DNA from: Isoetes taiwanensis
Taxonomy: Eukaryota; Streptophyta; Lycopodiopsida; Isoetales; Isoetaceae
Direction of reading: 5' to 3'
DNA length: 64,000 bases
NCBI GenBank assembly: GCA_021234155.1
Contig: JAJEKV010000001.1
Span: 3,062,007 to 3,126,006, forward strand
Of the stretch, positions 1 through 10,287 are shown one piece after another. Position 1 is the stretch's first letter. Each line of letters opens with the position of its first letter. A program made the translations under genes and the position numbers. The notes beneath the pieces are model-generated. The model saw only the letters and a list, made by a program, of their open reading frames with translations. It was not told the DNA's origin and searched no databases.

Positions 1-113
1 ATCTTCTTCCTGATATGAAAGTTACAAAACGAGAAAGCCACGCCTTTTGGCACGGATGTTTTGCGTAAGTCGAAAATATGAGAAGCCTCGGATTAATCGC
101 ATCTTGCGAGTTA

Positions 114-262
114 ACATGCAGCCCGATTCTTTGTGTATACCTGCTTTGATTCTTTGTGATTCTTTGTGTTAGCATGCAGCCCGATTCTTTGTGTATACCT
201 GCTTTGATTCTTTGTGATTCTTTGTGATTCTTTGTGTATGCAGCTTTGATTCTTTGTGCAGC
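114..262. repeat. GATTCTTTGTG minisatellite with 58-bp higher-order unit
   Basis: The 11-mer GATTCTTTGTG recurs about eight times. It is nested in a longer unit starting near CATGCAGCCCGATTC that repeats once with an offset of about 58 bases, followed by a third partial unit. An open frame on the minus strand here is a by-product of the repeat and not a gene. Confidence 0.85.
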
Positions 263-1098
263 TTTGAACTCTGATTTTGTTGTTCAGTGTGAAAAAATTG
301 TGGCGGTGCGTCTAAGCGGCGCCACCAGAAACCACAAGCCAAAAAATTACTTATTTTAAACAATCAAGGAAAAATCGAGGAATTTCCACCTACTGGTGGT
401 TTACGGTGCATTTAAGCTTATGTTGTACAAAATGACAACAACATAGACAAGATTATACAACTATAAGAACATACATATTCAAAATTAATTCAACTCTCCA
501 AATGAAGAAAAAATTGGTTTTTGGCCTCTAAGTGGATGGTGTAGATGAAGGTTCCTCATTGGCATCCGACGGCGAGAAAACCGCAAAACCGTCACTTGTA
601 ATATATATTTCACATATCTGCAATACATTTCCTTTCAAGGCGATGCTCAGGGTTGCTTGGCCAATTTATCGCCCCACTTTAGTCGGTTGCTTTCTCCAAT
701 CTGGGAGGTCTGCATTTAAGGTAAGAGTTGAACTGTTAATTGCATCTCATTGTTTAATCCAGACGGTGATAAAAACGATTCTCAGTAACTCAGATAAACA
801 ACTCAGTACAAGACACCTGCTATCGTTTCCCCATAATTGTTTCTCTTGTGCCCTTTCTTTAATTGTTTTCCTTGTGCCCTTCCTTTTGCATTTAGAGAGC
901 GTTGGCTTTGCCATTTCTATGCCTGTTGCATTTGGATTGCTGCATTTACATTTTCCTTTTGCATTTAGATTGCCCCTTCGTATTACCTTATGCTTTCCAT
1001 CCATCAGTATTTCCCAGCACCTCGCTCCCCGAGCTTGTGCCGTATCAGAAGGTTGATTCTTGACTTCTTTGCAGTTCTGTCAATCAGGTTTAGGAATC
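263..1098 (+). promoter_or_regulatory. Upstream region and probable 5' leader intron of the AspRS gene
   Basis: This stretch precedes the AspRS start codon. A donor-like site (TTTAAG then GTAAGA) cuts at 721, and a pyrimidine-rich acceptor (CTTCTTTGCAG) ends at 1074, 24 bases before the ATG. A leader intron of 354 bases from 721 to 1074 is therefore likely. Open frames at 532-1056 and 747-1004 fall across this intron and look like chance. No TATA box or transcription start can be assigned with confidence. Confidence 0.5.
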
Positions 1099-3594
1099 AT
1101 GCCTACTGTTCAAGACCCACATGTTGATGGTGTAAAGGATCAGCTTGAGACACCGGAGTTGTCTAAAAAAGCTGCCCAAAAGGCTGCCAAGAAGGCAGCT
1201 AAACAAGAAGCTAAACAGCAGGCTTCTCAGGCTGCTTGCGGAGGCTCCTCTGAAGAAGTCGATCCCCTAGCTTCCAATTATGGTGACTTGAAGTTGGAGG
1301 CAGTGCAATCAAAAGAGGTCTCATCAAAGAAGTGGACAAAAGTTGCAGACCTGAATCATGGCTTGACGGATCAGACAGCCTTGATTCGCGGTTTTGTTCA
1401 TAGTACTAGAGGGAAGGGCAAAATAGCCTTTGTAGTTGTGAGAGAAGGAACCTTTACTGTGCAATGTGTGGCAAGTTTTCAAGAAGGTTTGGTTAGTAAG
1501 GGGTTGGTTAAGTATGTAAGCACCCTGAATAAGGAATCAGTTGTTGATGTTGAAGGGGTCGTTGCTAACCCTGGGATAGAACTTACAGGGACTACACAAC
1601 AGGTTTGCATATTTCCTTATTCTTTGTGGTCTATTGTTGGAGTTATTCAAATAATAACACTTAACACCAGGTGGAGCTACAAGTTCGAAAAATATATTGT
1701 GTATCCAAGGCAGGTTCATTACCTTTTAACATTGAGGATGCTGCTCGTAGTGACCAGGAAATTGAGAAGGGAAAGGAGGTAAGTATTAGGCTTCCCATTA
1801 TGCATGTGACAATCTTTCCAATTTAATAGTGACAAGTAGTTGTTTGTAAACAGAGTGGAGAACAGTATGTGAGCGTTTTACAGGATACAAGATTGAACAA
1901 CAGGTTTCTTGATCTGCGTACTCCTGCAAACCAGGGCATCTTTCGAGTACAGTCAAGTGTTTCAACTGTAGGTTCATCTTACATTTTATGCTGTTCATGC
2001 CAACCTCTTTATGTCTACACTTGAAATATAACATCAGTGGCTTGTCTTTATGATTTCAGCTTTTCCGCGACTTCCTACTTTCCAGAGACTTTGTGGAAAT
2101 TCACACCCCAAAGCTTATGGCTGGAGCAAGTGAAGGTGGTGCTTCGGTATTCAAATTGCAATACATTGGACAACCAGCATGTTTGGCACAGTCACCACAG
2201 TTGCATAAGCAGATGGCAATCTGCGGAGGCTTTGGCCGGGTTTTCGAGATTGGTTCTGTCTTTAGAGCAGAAAACTCTTTTACACATCGCCATCTATGTG
2301 AATTTGTAGGTCTTGATTTGGAAATGGAAATAAAGGAGCACTACTTTGAGGCAAGTGTTCACTGCTTGGCTGCGTACTTACAAAAATATGTTGAATAACG
2401 TTTGTAATGGCAATTTCAGATTCTTGATTTGTTAAGCGATCTATTTCTGCATATATTTGAAGGCCTGAACACCAAGTGTGCAAAAGAACTCGAGGCTATC
2501 AATCGTCAATATCCATTTGAGCCCTTGAAGGTTTGTTTCTACAATTTGTTGGGGTATGATATTGAATTTTAAAATTAATTAGATTATATTTTCAGTATCT
2601 CAAAAAGACATTGCGGCTAACGTTTGCAGAGGGTGTGGAAATGCTGAAGGTATGTAGCTCTGAAATATAGCTCCTTTCTAAGCATGTTTTAATTCCTAAT
2701 AGATCATTATGTTGTTCAGGAAGCAGGCATTGAAGTTGATCCATTTGGAGATCTATCTACTGAAACGGAAAGGCGGTTAGGGCAATTAGTCAAGGAAAAG
2801 TAGGTCTTTCATTGCTATGCTTTACCTTGTAAAGAGTTATACTAAATTGACAAGCCTGCAGGTACAACACCGATTTTTATTTCCTTTATCGGTATCCCCT
2901 TGCTGTTAGACCTTTTTACACCATGCCAGCCGTTGATGATCCTCGCTATACCAATTCATTCGACGTCTTCATTCGAGGTAAATCTTTTCGTGGCTTGATT
3001 GGATGAGCTTGTTTGGCATAGAGGTTATACAGAAAGTTGAGTCTCTCTCCCGTAGAGATCAAATCACCAATATTTATGAACTTTAATGCTTTGCTAAGAA
3101 AAATTGCTGTAATTTAAATACTGTTGTTTCTGACACATTCAAGAGCAAATTAGCTGTAATTTAAGTGCTGCTCTTGACATTTTCAAGGATAAAGGATATG
3201 GATAGCTTAACCTATATTTTGCAATTACTGGTTATGGCTCATAAATTTATATTTTTTCTATTTGCATTTCTTTAATCGCAGGAGAAGAAATAATATCCGG
3301 TGCACAAAGAATACACGAACCCGATTTGCTTATCACAAGGGCAAAAGCTTGTGGAATTGATGTTGAATCATTGACGACCTACATTGATTCCTTCAGGTAA
3401 GAAATATGTTGTGATTGTCTATTTTATTGTGTGGGACAAACATCTTGACTCATTAACGTGTTCGTAGGTGTGGTGCTCCTCCACATGGAGGTGCAGGTGT
3501 AGGACTTGAACGAGTAGTTATGTTGTTTTGTGGGCTGAATAACATTAGAAAAACATCATTATTCCCTCGCGATCCAAAAAGACTTGCCCCTTAG
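1099..3594 (+). CDS. Cytosolic aspartyl-tRNA synthetase (class II), ten coding exons, complete
   Basis: The enzyme charges tRNA-Asp with aspartate using ATP in the cytosol. Coding exons are 1099-1602, 1671-1778, 1854-1967, 2060-2350, 2420-2530, 2596-2649, 2720-2799, 2862-2977, 3282-3396 and 3468-3594. They join in frame to 539 residues, the usual length for plant cytosolic AspRS. Residues 20-40 are a Lys/Ala-rich N-terminal extension typical of eukaryotic AspRS. Residues about 75-170 form the anticodon-binding OB fold. Motif 1 spans the exon 3/4 join. The aspartate-site loop AQSPQLHKQ is at 285-293. Motif 2 ([14 protein letters not shown], then [15 protein letters not shown]) is at 302-331. 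Motif 3 ([11 protein letters not shown]) is at 508-518, and the protein ends in [12 protein letters not shown]. The start at 1099 is chosen because the upstream in-frame ATG at 1060 lies in the probable leader intron. Intron 4 has a GC donor (GAG then GCAAGT at 2351); all the others are GT-AG. The Arabidopsis orthologue is IBI1, which also acts in BABA-induced immunity; that role is known for the family and is not shown here. Confidence 0.96.
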
Positions 3595-4019
3595 TGTATA
3601 TTACAAAGTGTTTTTGTTGCACAAGCACTATAAGAAAAGCACATTCTTAGGCACATAACTGATGCTTGAGCTATGTGCGCCTATGTAATTTTTTTTGTTG
3701 GAAATATTAATTATCATCACAAAATGGCGATGCAAATATTTTATGACTTTGAATAGTAATTGATTCTGATATTGCAATCGAGTAAAACTGATGTTTTGTT
3801 TTTGGATATGAAATGATAACAAGAGATTACTTAACTATTTGGTGTGGCTTACTCTACATTGTAGTGAAAATCCTTTATCGACACACTCTGAGCACTTCAG
3901 CAAGAATGTTGTGATGTTTTTTTTATGCCATAGTGGTAAATCATCTCATGAGGATGATCATCCAATTTGTTTGGAACTAGCCCAACGGCCAAGCTGCAAT
4001 ATCATCTCTCTTGTACTTA
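3595..4019. other. 3' flank of the AspRS gene
   Basis: AT-rich sequence follows the AspRS stop codon. No canonical AATAAA signal stands out and no open frame looks real. Confidence 0.5.
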
Positions 4020-4300
4020 TAAGGGGGCATAATGCTGTCTGATTGACATCTTAATATGTTTCGTGCAATAGTTTGTTAGAGATAATGAGCGCCTTACGCG
4101 AGGTAATATCCTGTCGAGCTTGACAAGGGGAGCACTGATTGAATATACGAGGATATCACCCAAAAATATTTCAACAAGCGGATCAAGACATTTTAAAGAC
4201 CTCATTCGTCATTCTGGAAAAACTAGCAAGACCAAAAGGCATCACCAAAAATTCAAAATCACCAAATGTGGTCCTGAAGCCTGGGAGTAGGCTATGATAT
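4020..4300 (-). mobile_element. Ty3/Gypsy LTR-retrotransposon fossil, reverse transcriptase part
   Basis: Read on the minus strand, the region carries two signatures of the Gypsy reverse transcriptase: a block like the conserved EFLVMPFGL segment and, further on, an ILVYS block of the catalytic core. The element is clearly broken, with several breaks in a few hundred bases. No LTRs were found at its ends, so family placement rests on the reverse transcriptase only. It is old by appearance. Confidence 0.75.
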
Positions 4301-5095
4301 TTGGAAGTAGTACTCGATTGCCTAGATGCTAGCTATGTGATGTCAATTCTGCTGGGCATTTTGTCATTATTGAGAGCCTTTATGACGCAGCTCTGTGTTT
4401 TCTTGTCATCATTTAGAAAGTATCTGCACGCACCAAATCCGAACAGTACATCCCTATTGCTTTTAAGTCATAGGCTTCCAGGGATTCACAAGAGGACATT
4501 GGCCCACCATGTCCTCTGCATTGTGATCCTTATGGCTTACTTTTGCTTTCCGAGTACTTGTGGTCATCATAGATGCGTCGTAATTTTTGTGCAGACATAG
4601 TCAATGAACTGGTGTTGGATGGTGTCTTCCACAGAGCATATAATAGTGTCATCAACCTTACTAGTATTGCCTTCGCACCTTGTTACTATTACCCCCATCT
4701 ACTCTATTCACTTGTCCTGATAAAGAGACGCAATTCCTTTCGTTTGTCCCCCGCTATAGGTAGCACGATTTGCGCTATTTCTATACACCATCTTTGCCAG
4801 GGCTAGATTTGACCACGCTTTGCAAAGTTCAAAAGTCCAAATAATCGCAAAATATAAAATGCTTCTAGTAATCGCATGCGCGACCATTTCAAGCAATATT
4901 TCAAGGATCAATAGTACGAGTAGCAACATTACATTCATGCAAGCATAACACATAGAAAAAAGTATTTAATATGAATACAAACTCAGCTTTCAAGGATTGC
5001 AATTGTGATCCAAGGGTGCTTCACACTATACTGGCCATATGACACTAGTGAGTGACATTTAGGAGGGTTTATTTTTGATGAAAACATCCATATAC
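4301..5095. other. No recognisable gene; possible extension of the adjacent Gypsy fossil
   Basis: Open frames here (for example 4301-4600 on the plus strand and 4708-4953 on the minus strand) match nothing I know. Parts may be remains of the neighbouring retroelement, but no diagnostic block is visible. Confidence 0.35.
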
Positions 5096-5410
5096 GTCAT
5101 ACACAAGTATGGTTTTTCTGCATTTCATACCATACAAAGCAATGAGAGGGAAGTTGGCAGGAGGAAAATAAATTGTACATGTATGGGAGGGCTATGGATG
5201 CAAAGAGGTATTATTGGGTTTGCGTTTCTACATTGTTAGATATATTTCCTAGTACATTTGAAATACGTATTTATATGGGATGAAATCATTTGCCATGAAC
5301 AAGTATGGCATGGGTCATACACAAGTATGGTTTATCTGCATTTCATACCATACAAAGCCGTGAGGGGGAAGTTGACAGGAGGAAAATAAATTATACATGT
5401 ATAGGAGGGC
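5096..5410. repeat. Pair of 96-bp direct repeats (5096-5191 and 5314-5410)
   Basis: Two copies begin with GTCATACACAAGTATGG and end near TACATGTATGGGAGGGC or TACATGTATAGGAGGGC. They are about 90 percent alike and separated by 122 bases. Both contain CATTTCATACCATACAAAG. Possible sources are a local duplication or a pair of short terminal repeats; the spacer shows no coding content. Confidence 0.85.
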
Positions 5411-6094
5411 ATTTCGCAATCCCCTATGCTAGACCGGGGCGGCGACAGCAAGATGCTTTGGGAGAAGCCGCCCCCGATGGACCACAGGAGCCGCGACCTT
5501 CCTGCATAACCATTGGTTTGATGTAGAGTGCAAGGAACACAAATGCTGGCTCCGCTAGATCACAAACACTGCACTCTGGAAGTGCCGAAGGAAGAATCTG
5601 CTAATTGTGGCCGCAAAGATTCTGCTGGTGCACGGCCAGTGAAGGAGGAGTGCAAGGATGAGCCAGCTGACGGTGATTTTTCGTTCCCGGTTGCCTGCTG
5701 CAAGGACACAAGTTTTGGGAGGGTTAACTGGTCTACCAACAAGGTGTGAGTTCATACACTGCTCTTCGTTTGATGTTCTTTATTGTTGCTGCAACTAACT
5801 CACTGCACTCACTACGCAGAAAAAACGAGCCCGCCCCAGTTACAGTGCATAGGTCGCGATTATTAGTGATGGAGGAGCGTCCTTTTTTTGGTTTCTGTTC
5901 CGACACCTTTCTATTGATTTTTGAGTTCCTGTAGCTACCTTGCTTTACGCCTTCCTTTGAGAATACAGATTTAAGTTATTTGATGTGCAATCTCTTCAGT
6001 TGGCTTCAAATTCTATGCATATTGTGAATTTACATATTGTAATTTTTGACGAGTTTTGCACAATATTTGGTTTCTAATATGATATGTTTTGCAT
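5411..6094 (+). other. Unidentified open frame 5528-5749 and flanking sequence
   Basis: A 73-codon frame (5528-5749) encodes a charged peptide with DEPADGDFSFPVACC in its second half and ends at a donor-like AACAAG/GTGTGAG. An overlapping frame upstream reads WFDVECKE, which resembles the linker after the endonuclease of LINEs. Neither is enough to call a gene. It may be a captured exon or a LINE scrap. The rest is AT-rich with no feature. Confidence 0.2.
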
Positions 6095-6725
6095 AAATAC
6101 TCAATGTACAGAATACTATATGTATAGATACTTTGTGTCCAAATACACGATGTATAAATTCTCCATGTACACTCACAGAATGTATGAATACTCCTATGTA
6201 TACTCTGTGTATAAATACCCTGTGTAGAAATACTCTGTATAAATAACCCGTTTATGAATAATTTATGACAGTATTTGTGTCAATGATAGTAAATAAATAC
6301 TCGGCGTATAAATACTCTGTGTAAAATACTGTACGTATAAATAATGTGTACAAACACACAATGCACAAATTACTATACGTATGAATAATATACGTATAAA
6401 ACACTATACGTGTAAATACGATGTGTACAAAATACTATAAGTATAAATACTCTGTACAAAAACACAATGTATTAATACTCTGTGCAAAATACTATACGTA
6501 TAAATAATATGTGTACAAACACACAATGCACAAATTACTATACGTATAAATACTATACGTACAAATTACTATATGTATAAATACTATACATATAAATACT
6601 ATACGTATAAATTACTACACGTATAAAAACTATAAGTGTAAATACGATGTGTACAAAATACTATAAGTATAAATACTCTGTGTACAAAAACACAATGTAT
6701 TAATATCTGTGTAAATACACCAAGT
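6095..6725. repeat. AT-rich degenerate minisatellite (TATAAATACT-type units)
   Basis: About 630 bases are built of short degenerate units around ACTATACGTATAAAT and ACTCTGTGTATAAAT. Longer blocks recur: one with ACACAATGCACAAATTACT starts near 6346 and again near 6511 (offset 165), and another with TACGATGTGTACAAAATACT starts near 6417 and again near 6643 (offset about 226). Expansion has therefore acted at more than one unit size. No coding potential. Confidence 0.85.
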
Positions 6726-7859
6726 ATACACTATCTGGTGGAATCACGTATAATCCTGCGTATGGAATCATAACCAGAAACATGGAAGGAAATACAGTTG
6801 AAATGCATGCATGCAATGAGATACCTTAATGCATGATACTGGAGGCACTAACACTTGCACATTGAACAGCCATAATCTCGATTCATATTTATAAATAAGC
6901 GTCACACCAAAAAAAAAAAAAAGGGTTTTAACGCATTGGTTTAACAAATAGGTTCAACCCAAAAAAACCCGTGGTTTAACAGATGATGATTCTCGGACAT
7001 GTATGGATGCTCAAAAGGAAACCGCCAAAAAAGACGATTATTCCGCTTCATTCATTATCTGCTGACTAGCCAAGGTGGTGTAGGAACGCTTCCTCTGGAT
7101 CAAACATGGAATGAGTTACTTACAGCCAAAAAAAAAAATATCGTGGAAGTAAGAGGGGCGGATGGCTTACCTTGACGCCGGACCGCTTAGTTCGGACCGT
7201 TTGTTGGGTCTTTGCAAATAGGGAACGGAAAATACGGTCGCCATCTTCGCGCTTCATCAACTCAAACGTCCTTCAAGATTCGATCGACTAACATTCGCAT
7301 GCAATAGGCTTACCAGCTTGCATGAAGAAAGGCAAACAAATTCTTGGCCCATTCACCGTCACACGCTTTAAGGACTGTGAATTCCGGAACCCTAGATACT
7401 TTAACTCCGGATTTTCAACCATTGGATTTCCTCAAAGGAACCTTGACGCATTCGCAGCCCTCTAGCCTCGGTATGATGGCTTACCTTAAAGCGGGGCACC
7501 TCTTGCAAATAATCGACTTCGAAGACGATCCTGCAGGCTCTCGAGCCTGCAGTTGTGGAAATCCTCCAAGAAACCAAGGTCAATCAGGAGAAAGCCATCC
7601 ACTATAGCTATGGGGGGGATCAACCCATACACGGAAGCCAAGAATCGATGTTAGAGCACGCGAAGAGCAGACAAAGAAATTCCTTACCGAACCACAGGAA
7701 ACAAGCAGAAATTCCTTACCGAACCACAGGAAACCACAGGAAGTATCGCAAGGATATGGCGCCTAACAATCGGATCGAAGCGCCTAACAATCGGATCGAA
7801 GCGTCGGAGCTGCAGCTAAGCACCAAAACCAGAACATATGATTGAATTGAAAGCGCCAG
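6726..7859. other. Non-coding stretch with small tandem duplications
   Basis: No gene is supported. An A-tract lies near 6909-6921. Two small tandem duplications are clear: a unit with CCTTACCGAACCACAGG at 7677-7702 and 7709-7735, and a perfect 21-bp unit with GCCTAACAATCGGATCG at 7759-7779 and 7780-7800. Open frames at 7344-7607 and 7555-7845 run through these repeats and look like chance. Confidence 0.5.
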
Positions 7860-8150
7860 AAGCTTGTCCGTCGGGGCTCTACGAAATTCCGCCCGACGGA
7901 ATCACCGACTAGGGCTAAATTCGCTGTCAGTGTAGGGGCCAACGTGGCACCCCCGGCATTCGGCCAACGCCGCGTCGCCACTTTCGCCGCACGAATCCTA
8001 GCAGTAAAAGCTTGTCCGTCGGGCCAACGAAATTCCGCCCGACGGAATCACCGACGTGGACTAAATTCGCTGTCAGTGTAGGGGCCAACGTGGCACCCTG
8101 GCATTGGTCAACGTCGCGTCACCTCAGTCTGGCACAAATCCTAGTAGTGA
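7860..8150. repeat. 148-bp tandem duplication with a CCGTCGGGC / GCCCGACGG hairpin
   Basis: Two head-to-tail copies (7860-8007 and 8008-about 8150) start with AAGCTTGTCCGTCGGG. Each contains an inverted pair, CCGTCGGG and, 11 to 14 bases on, CCGCCCGACGG, able to fold into a stem, followed by GCTGTCAGTGTAGGGGCC. The copies are more GC-rich than their surroundings. Similar CCGTCGG/CCGACGG arrays are known as subterminal repeats of plant CACTA (EnSpm) DNA transposons; assignment to that class is an inference, as neither a CACTA end nor a transposase is seen. Confidence 0.75.
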
Positions 8151-8194
8151 GGGCAGTAGATGCCGGCGGCTTGGCATTTATTATGTACGTCGTT

Positions 8195-10287
8195 CCACGT
8201 CACCGAGGCCATACGCAGTCAGATAATACCGTCTTCTCCTTAAGGCTAAGAAGGCCAGATGCATCGCTGTCCTTCAGCAGAAAATGTTCTTCCTCTTGGA
8301 CCATTATCCCAGGACCTTTTCGCGAAGGATGCTCAGAAAGCCAGTACAACCTACAGGGAACATCATGTCTGAACAGTAAGGACAATACCTGCAGCTTTAT
8401 GATCCTCAGGGAGCATAGGCGACGGTACCCCCACATCATGGCCCATCGCTAAAAATCACAGAGGCAGATGTAGACCAGGGCCTATGTGTAGCCAATAGAA
8501 AAGTGCCAGACCTGGATAGTATGCAGGCATAGTTGCTCAAGTAGGCAGGATCATCCATAGTACTGGTTGACTGCCATATTTGATAAGGCACTACAAGATG
8601 GTTTCCCCCCCACAGTGGACCACTAGCCTAGTTATCCCCATATACAAGGCAGGTGGTCCACACTGCCAAACCAATTACCGAACAAACATGGTCAGCTCGG
8701 TGTTTTCAAAACTGCTTGCCGGCATTTTAGGTAAAAAAAAACCTCTTTGTTGAACTCTCATGGGTTATACGTGATCAAAGGAGAATCCCCCACACAATTG
8801 ACATTCTAGGCAGAGGCAACAGACGTGCGGGCCCTCACACAAGTGGATCTCAGGCCGTGACACTCAACCAGTGATCACATCTTCACACCGTGGATCCTGG
8901 TTGAGGACGACAGGAACCGACAACAAGACCTGTATTGTTGCTTTGTGGACGTTGGAATGGCTTTTGTCACGGTGCCTTGGAAAAAACTATGGGCAAGATG
9001 GCAAGACCTAGGGGTCCCTTCAGATTTGCAGAATGGATTGCACAGACTGTATAACATGTTCAAACCAATTGCATCTGACAATCCTTGGCAGTATCGTAAT
9101 CTGCCAAAGATGCCCTCTCTCTCCTACATTGTTTGGACTATACATTGACAAGCTGAAGAGCTGGCAAGCTGAAAATGGGAGCTCATATCTTGCACCAGAT
9201 TGTCAGGCAGCTGATATATGTTGATGATATGGACCTCCTTGCTTACACTCTGACTGACATGTAGTGCCATCTCGATGCTTTGGACATATTCTACCAGGCA
9301 AGTGCCATGCAAGTCAACCTGGCCAAGACTAAGGTGGTCCTCATATCATCCTCATGTCAGCCACGGGTCCCCTCCTTCAGTTACCGGAGGCAAAATGTGG
9401 AAGTGAAATCTACCTATAGGTATTTGAAAGTGGAGTTCCCCTCTAATATACAGTGGGGTGCTTCCATCTGTCCACGGGCAGCAACGGGCTAGAAGGCGAT
9501 GTATGCCATGCAGAACAACAGTTACAGCGCAGAGTTATGGAGCTTATCCTTTTATACGGGTCGAGGTCTAGGGCCCCATGGTGTTCCTCACTACCTGGAA
9601 TGATTTGGAGCAAGTACAAAAAGCCTTCTTGGCTCGAGCACTGGGAGTGACGTCTACGTTCCCATATCAGATCTTGCTACAGGAGACAAGTTTTTTACCT
9701 TTTCAGAGGGCAGCCCTGGATTGGCACATCGTCTAGTTTCAGAAGGTGTTCACTGTGGATGAGGCTCGCCTCACTAGCCTGGCTTATGCCATTGCAATGA
9801 GGCCACAATGCCTCAAGACCTGTTAGAAGGAAAAGTGAGTGTGGCTCACTAGATGGAATGTGCAGGAGCACATGTGCATACAGGTGCAAACAAAGGCAGA
9901 TAGCTCTAAGATGTTGGCGCTCTTGAACAGATGAAGACAACACATTACCAATGCCAAGTGAATCCCTCATTGGAACGGGGCTTGCAACGTTACCTGCATA
10001 CCCATCTGCCTATGAAAAAACGGAGACTCATATCTTCAATCTGCACAGGTGCACACCATCTCTGCATTGAGACGGGGAGATGGATTAGGGAACCGCACCA
10101 AAACATGCTCTGTATATGCTGTCAAATGGGGGCCATTGAAGATGAATGCCTACACGGATATCCGGCATATGACCAAATTCGGGCGCTCTATCTCGAGTTG
10201 GTCAGGCTTGGCCAACCGCTACACATGATATTAAGCGCGGCTTCAGTCCGGATGTTGGGATTATACTTCCAAGAGATCATGGATTGG
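8195..10287 (+). mobile_element. LINE family A, 5'-truncated, reverse transcriptase and C-terminal part
   Basis: Fragments of one non-LTR retrotransposon ORF can be followed in scattered frames. First comes the linker between endonuclease and reverse transcriptase (about 8195-8520), then a finger region. A block at about 8940-8980 reads FVDVGMAFVTVPW, where intact LINEs have FxDFxKAFDTVPR. Then CPLSPTLFGLYIDKL lies near 9100-9150, and the catalytic YVDDMDLL at 9227-9250. Thumb and C-terminal parts follow to about 10287. Multiple stops and frame changes make it dead. The endonuclease and 5' end are missing. The 3' end is cut where LINE family B begins. A second copy lies at 15550-16383. Confidence 0.88.

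Noticed and set aside
532-1056. 174-codon plus-strand open frame before the AspRS gene
   Set aside because: It crosses the probable leader intron (721-1074), has no recognisable domain, and is rich in Phe, Leu and Ser as expected for a T-rich intron.
5528-5749. 73-codon frame as a host gene
   Set aside because: Charged peptide with a donor-like end but no partner exon, homologue or motif; kept only as an unassigned frame.
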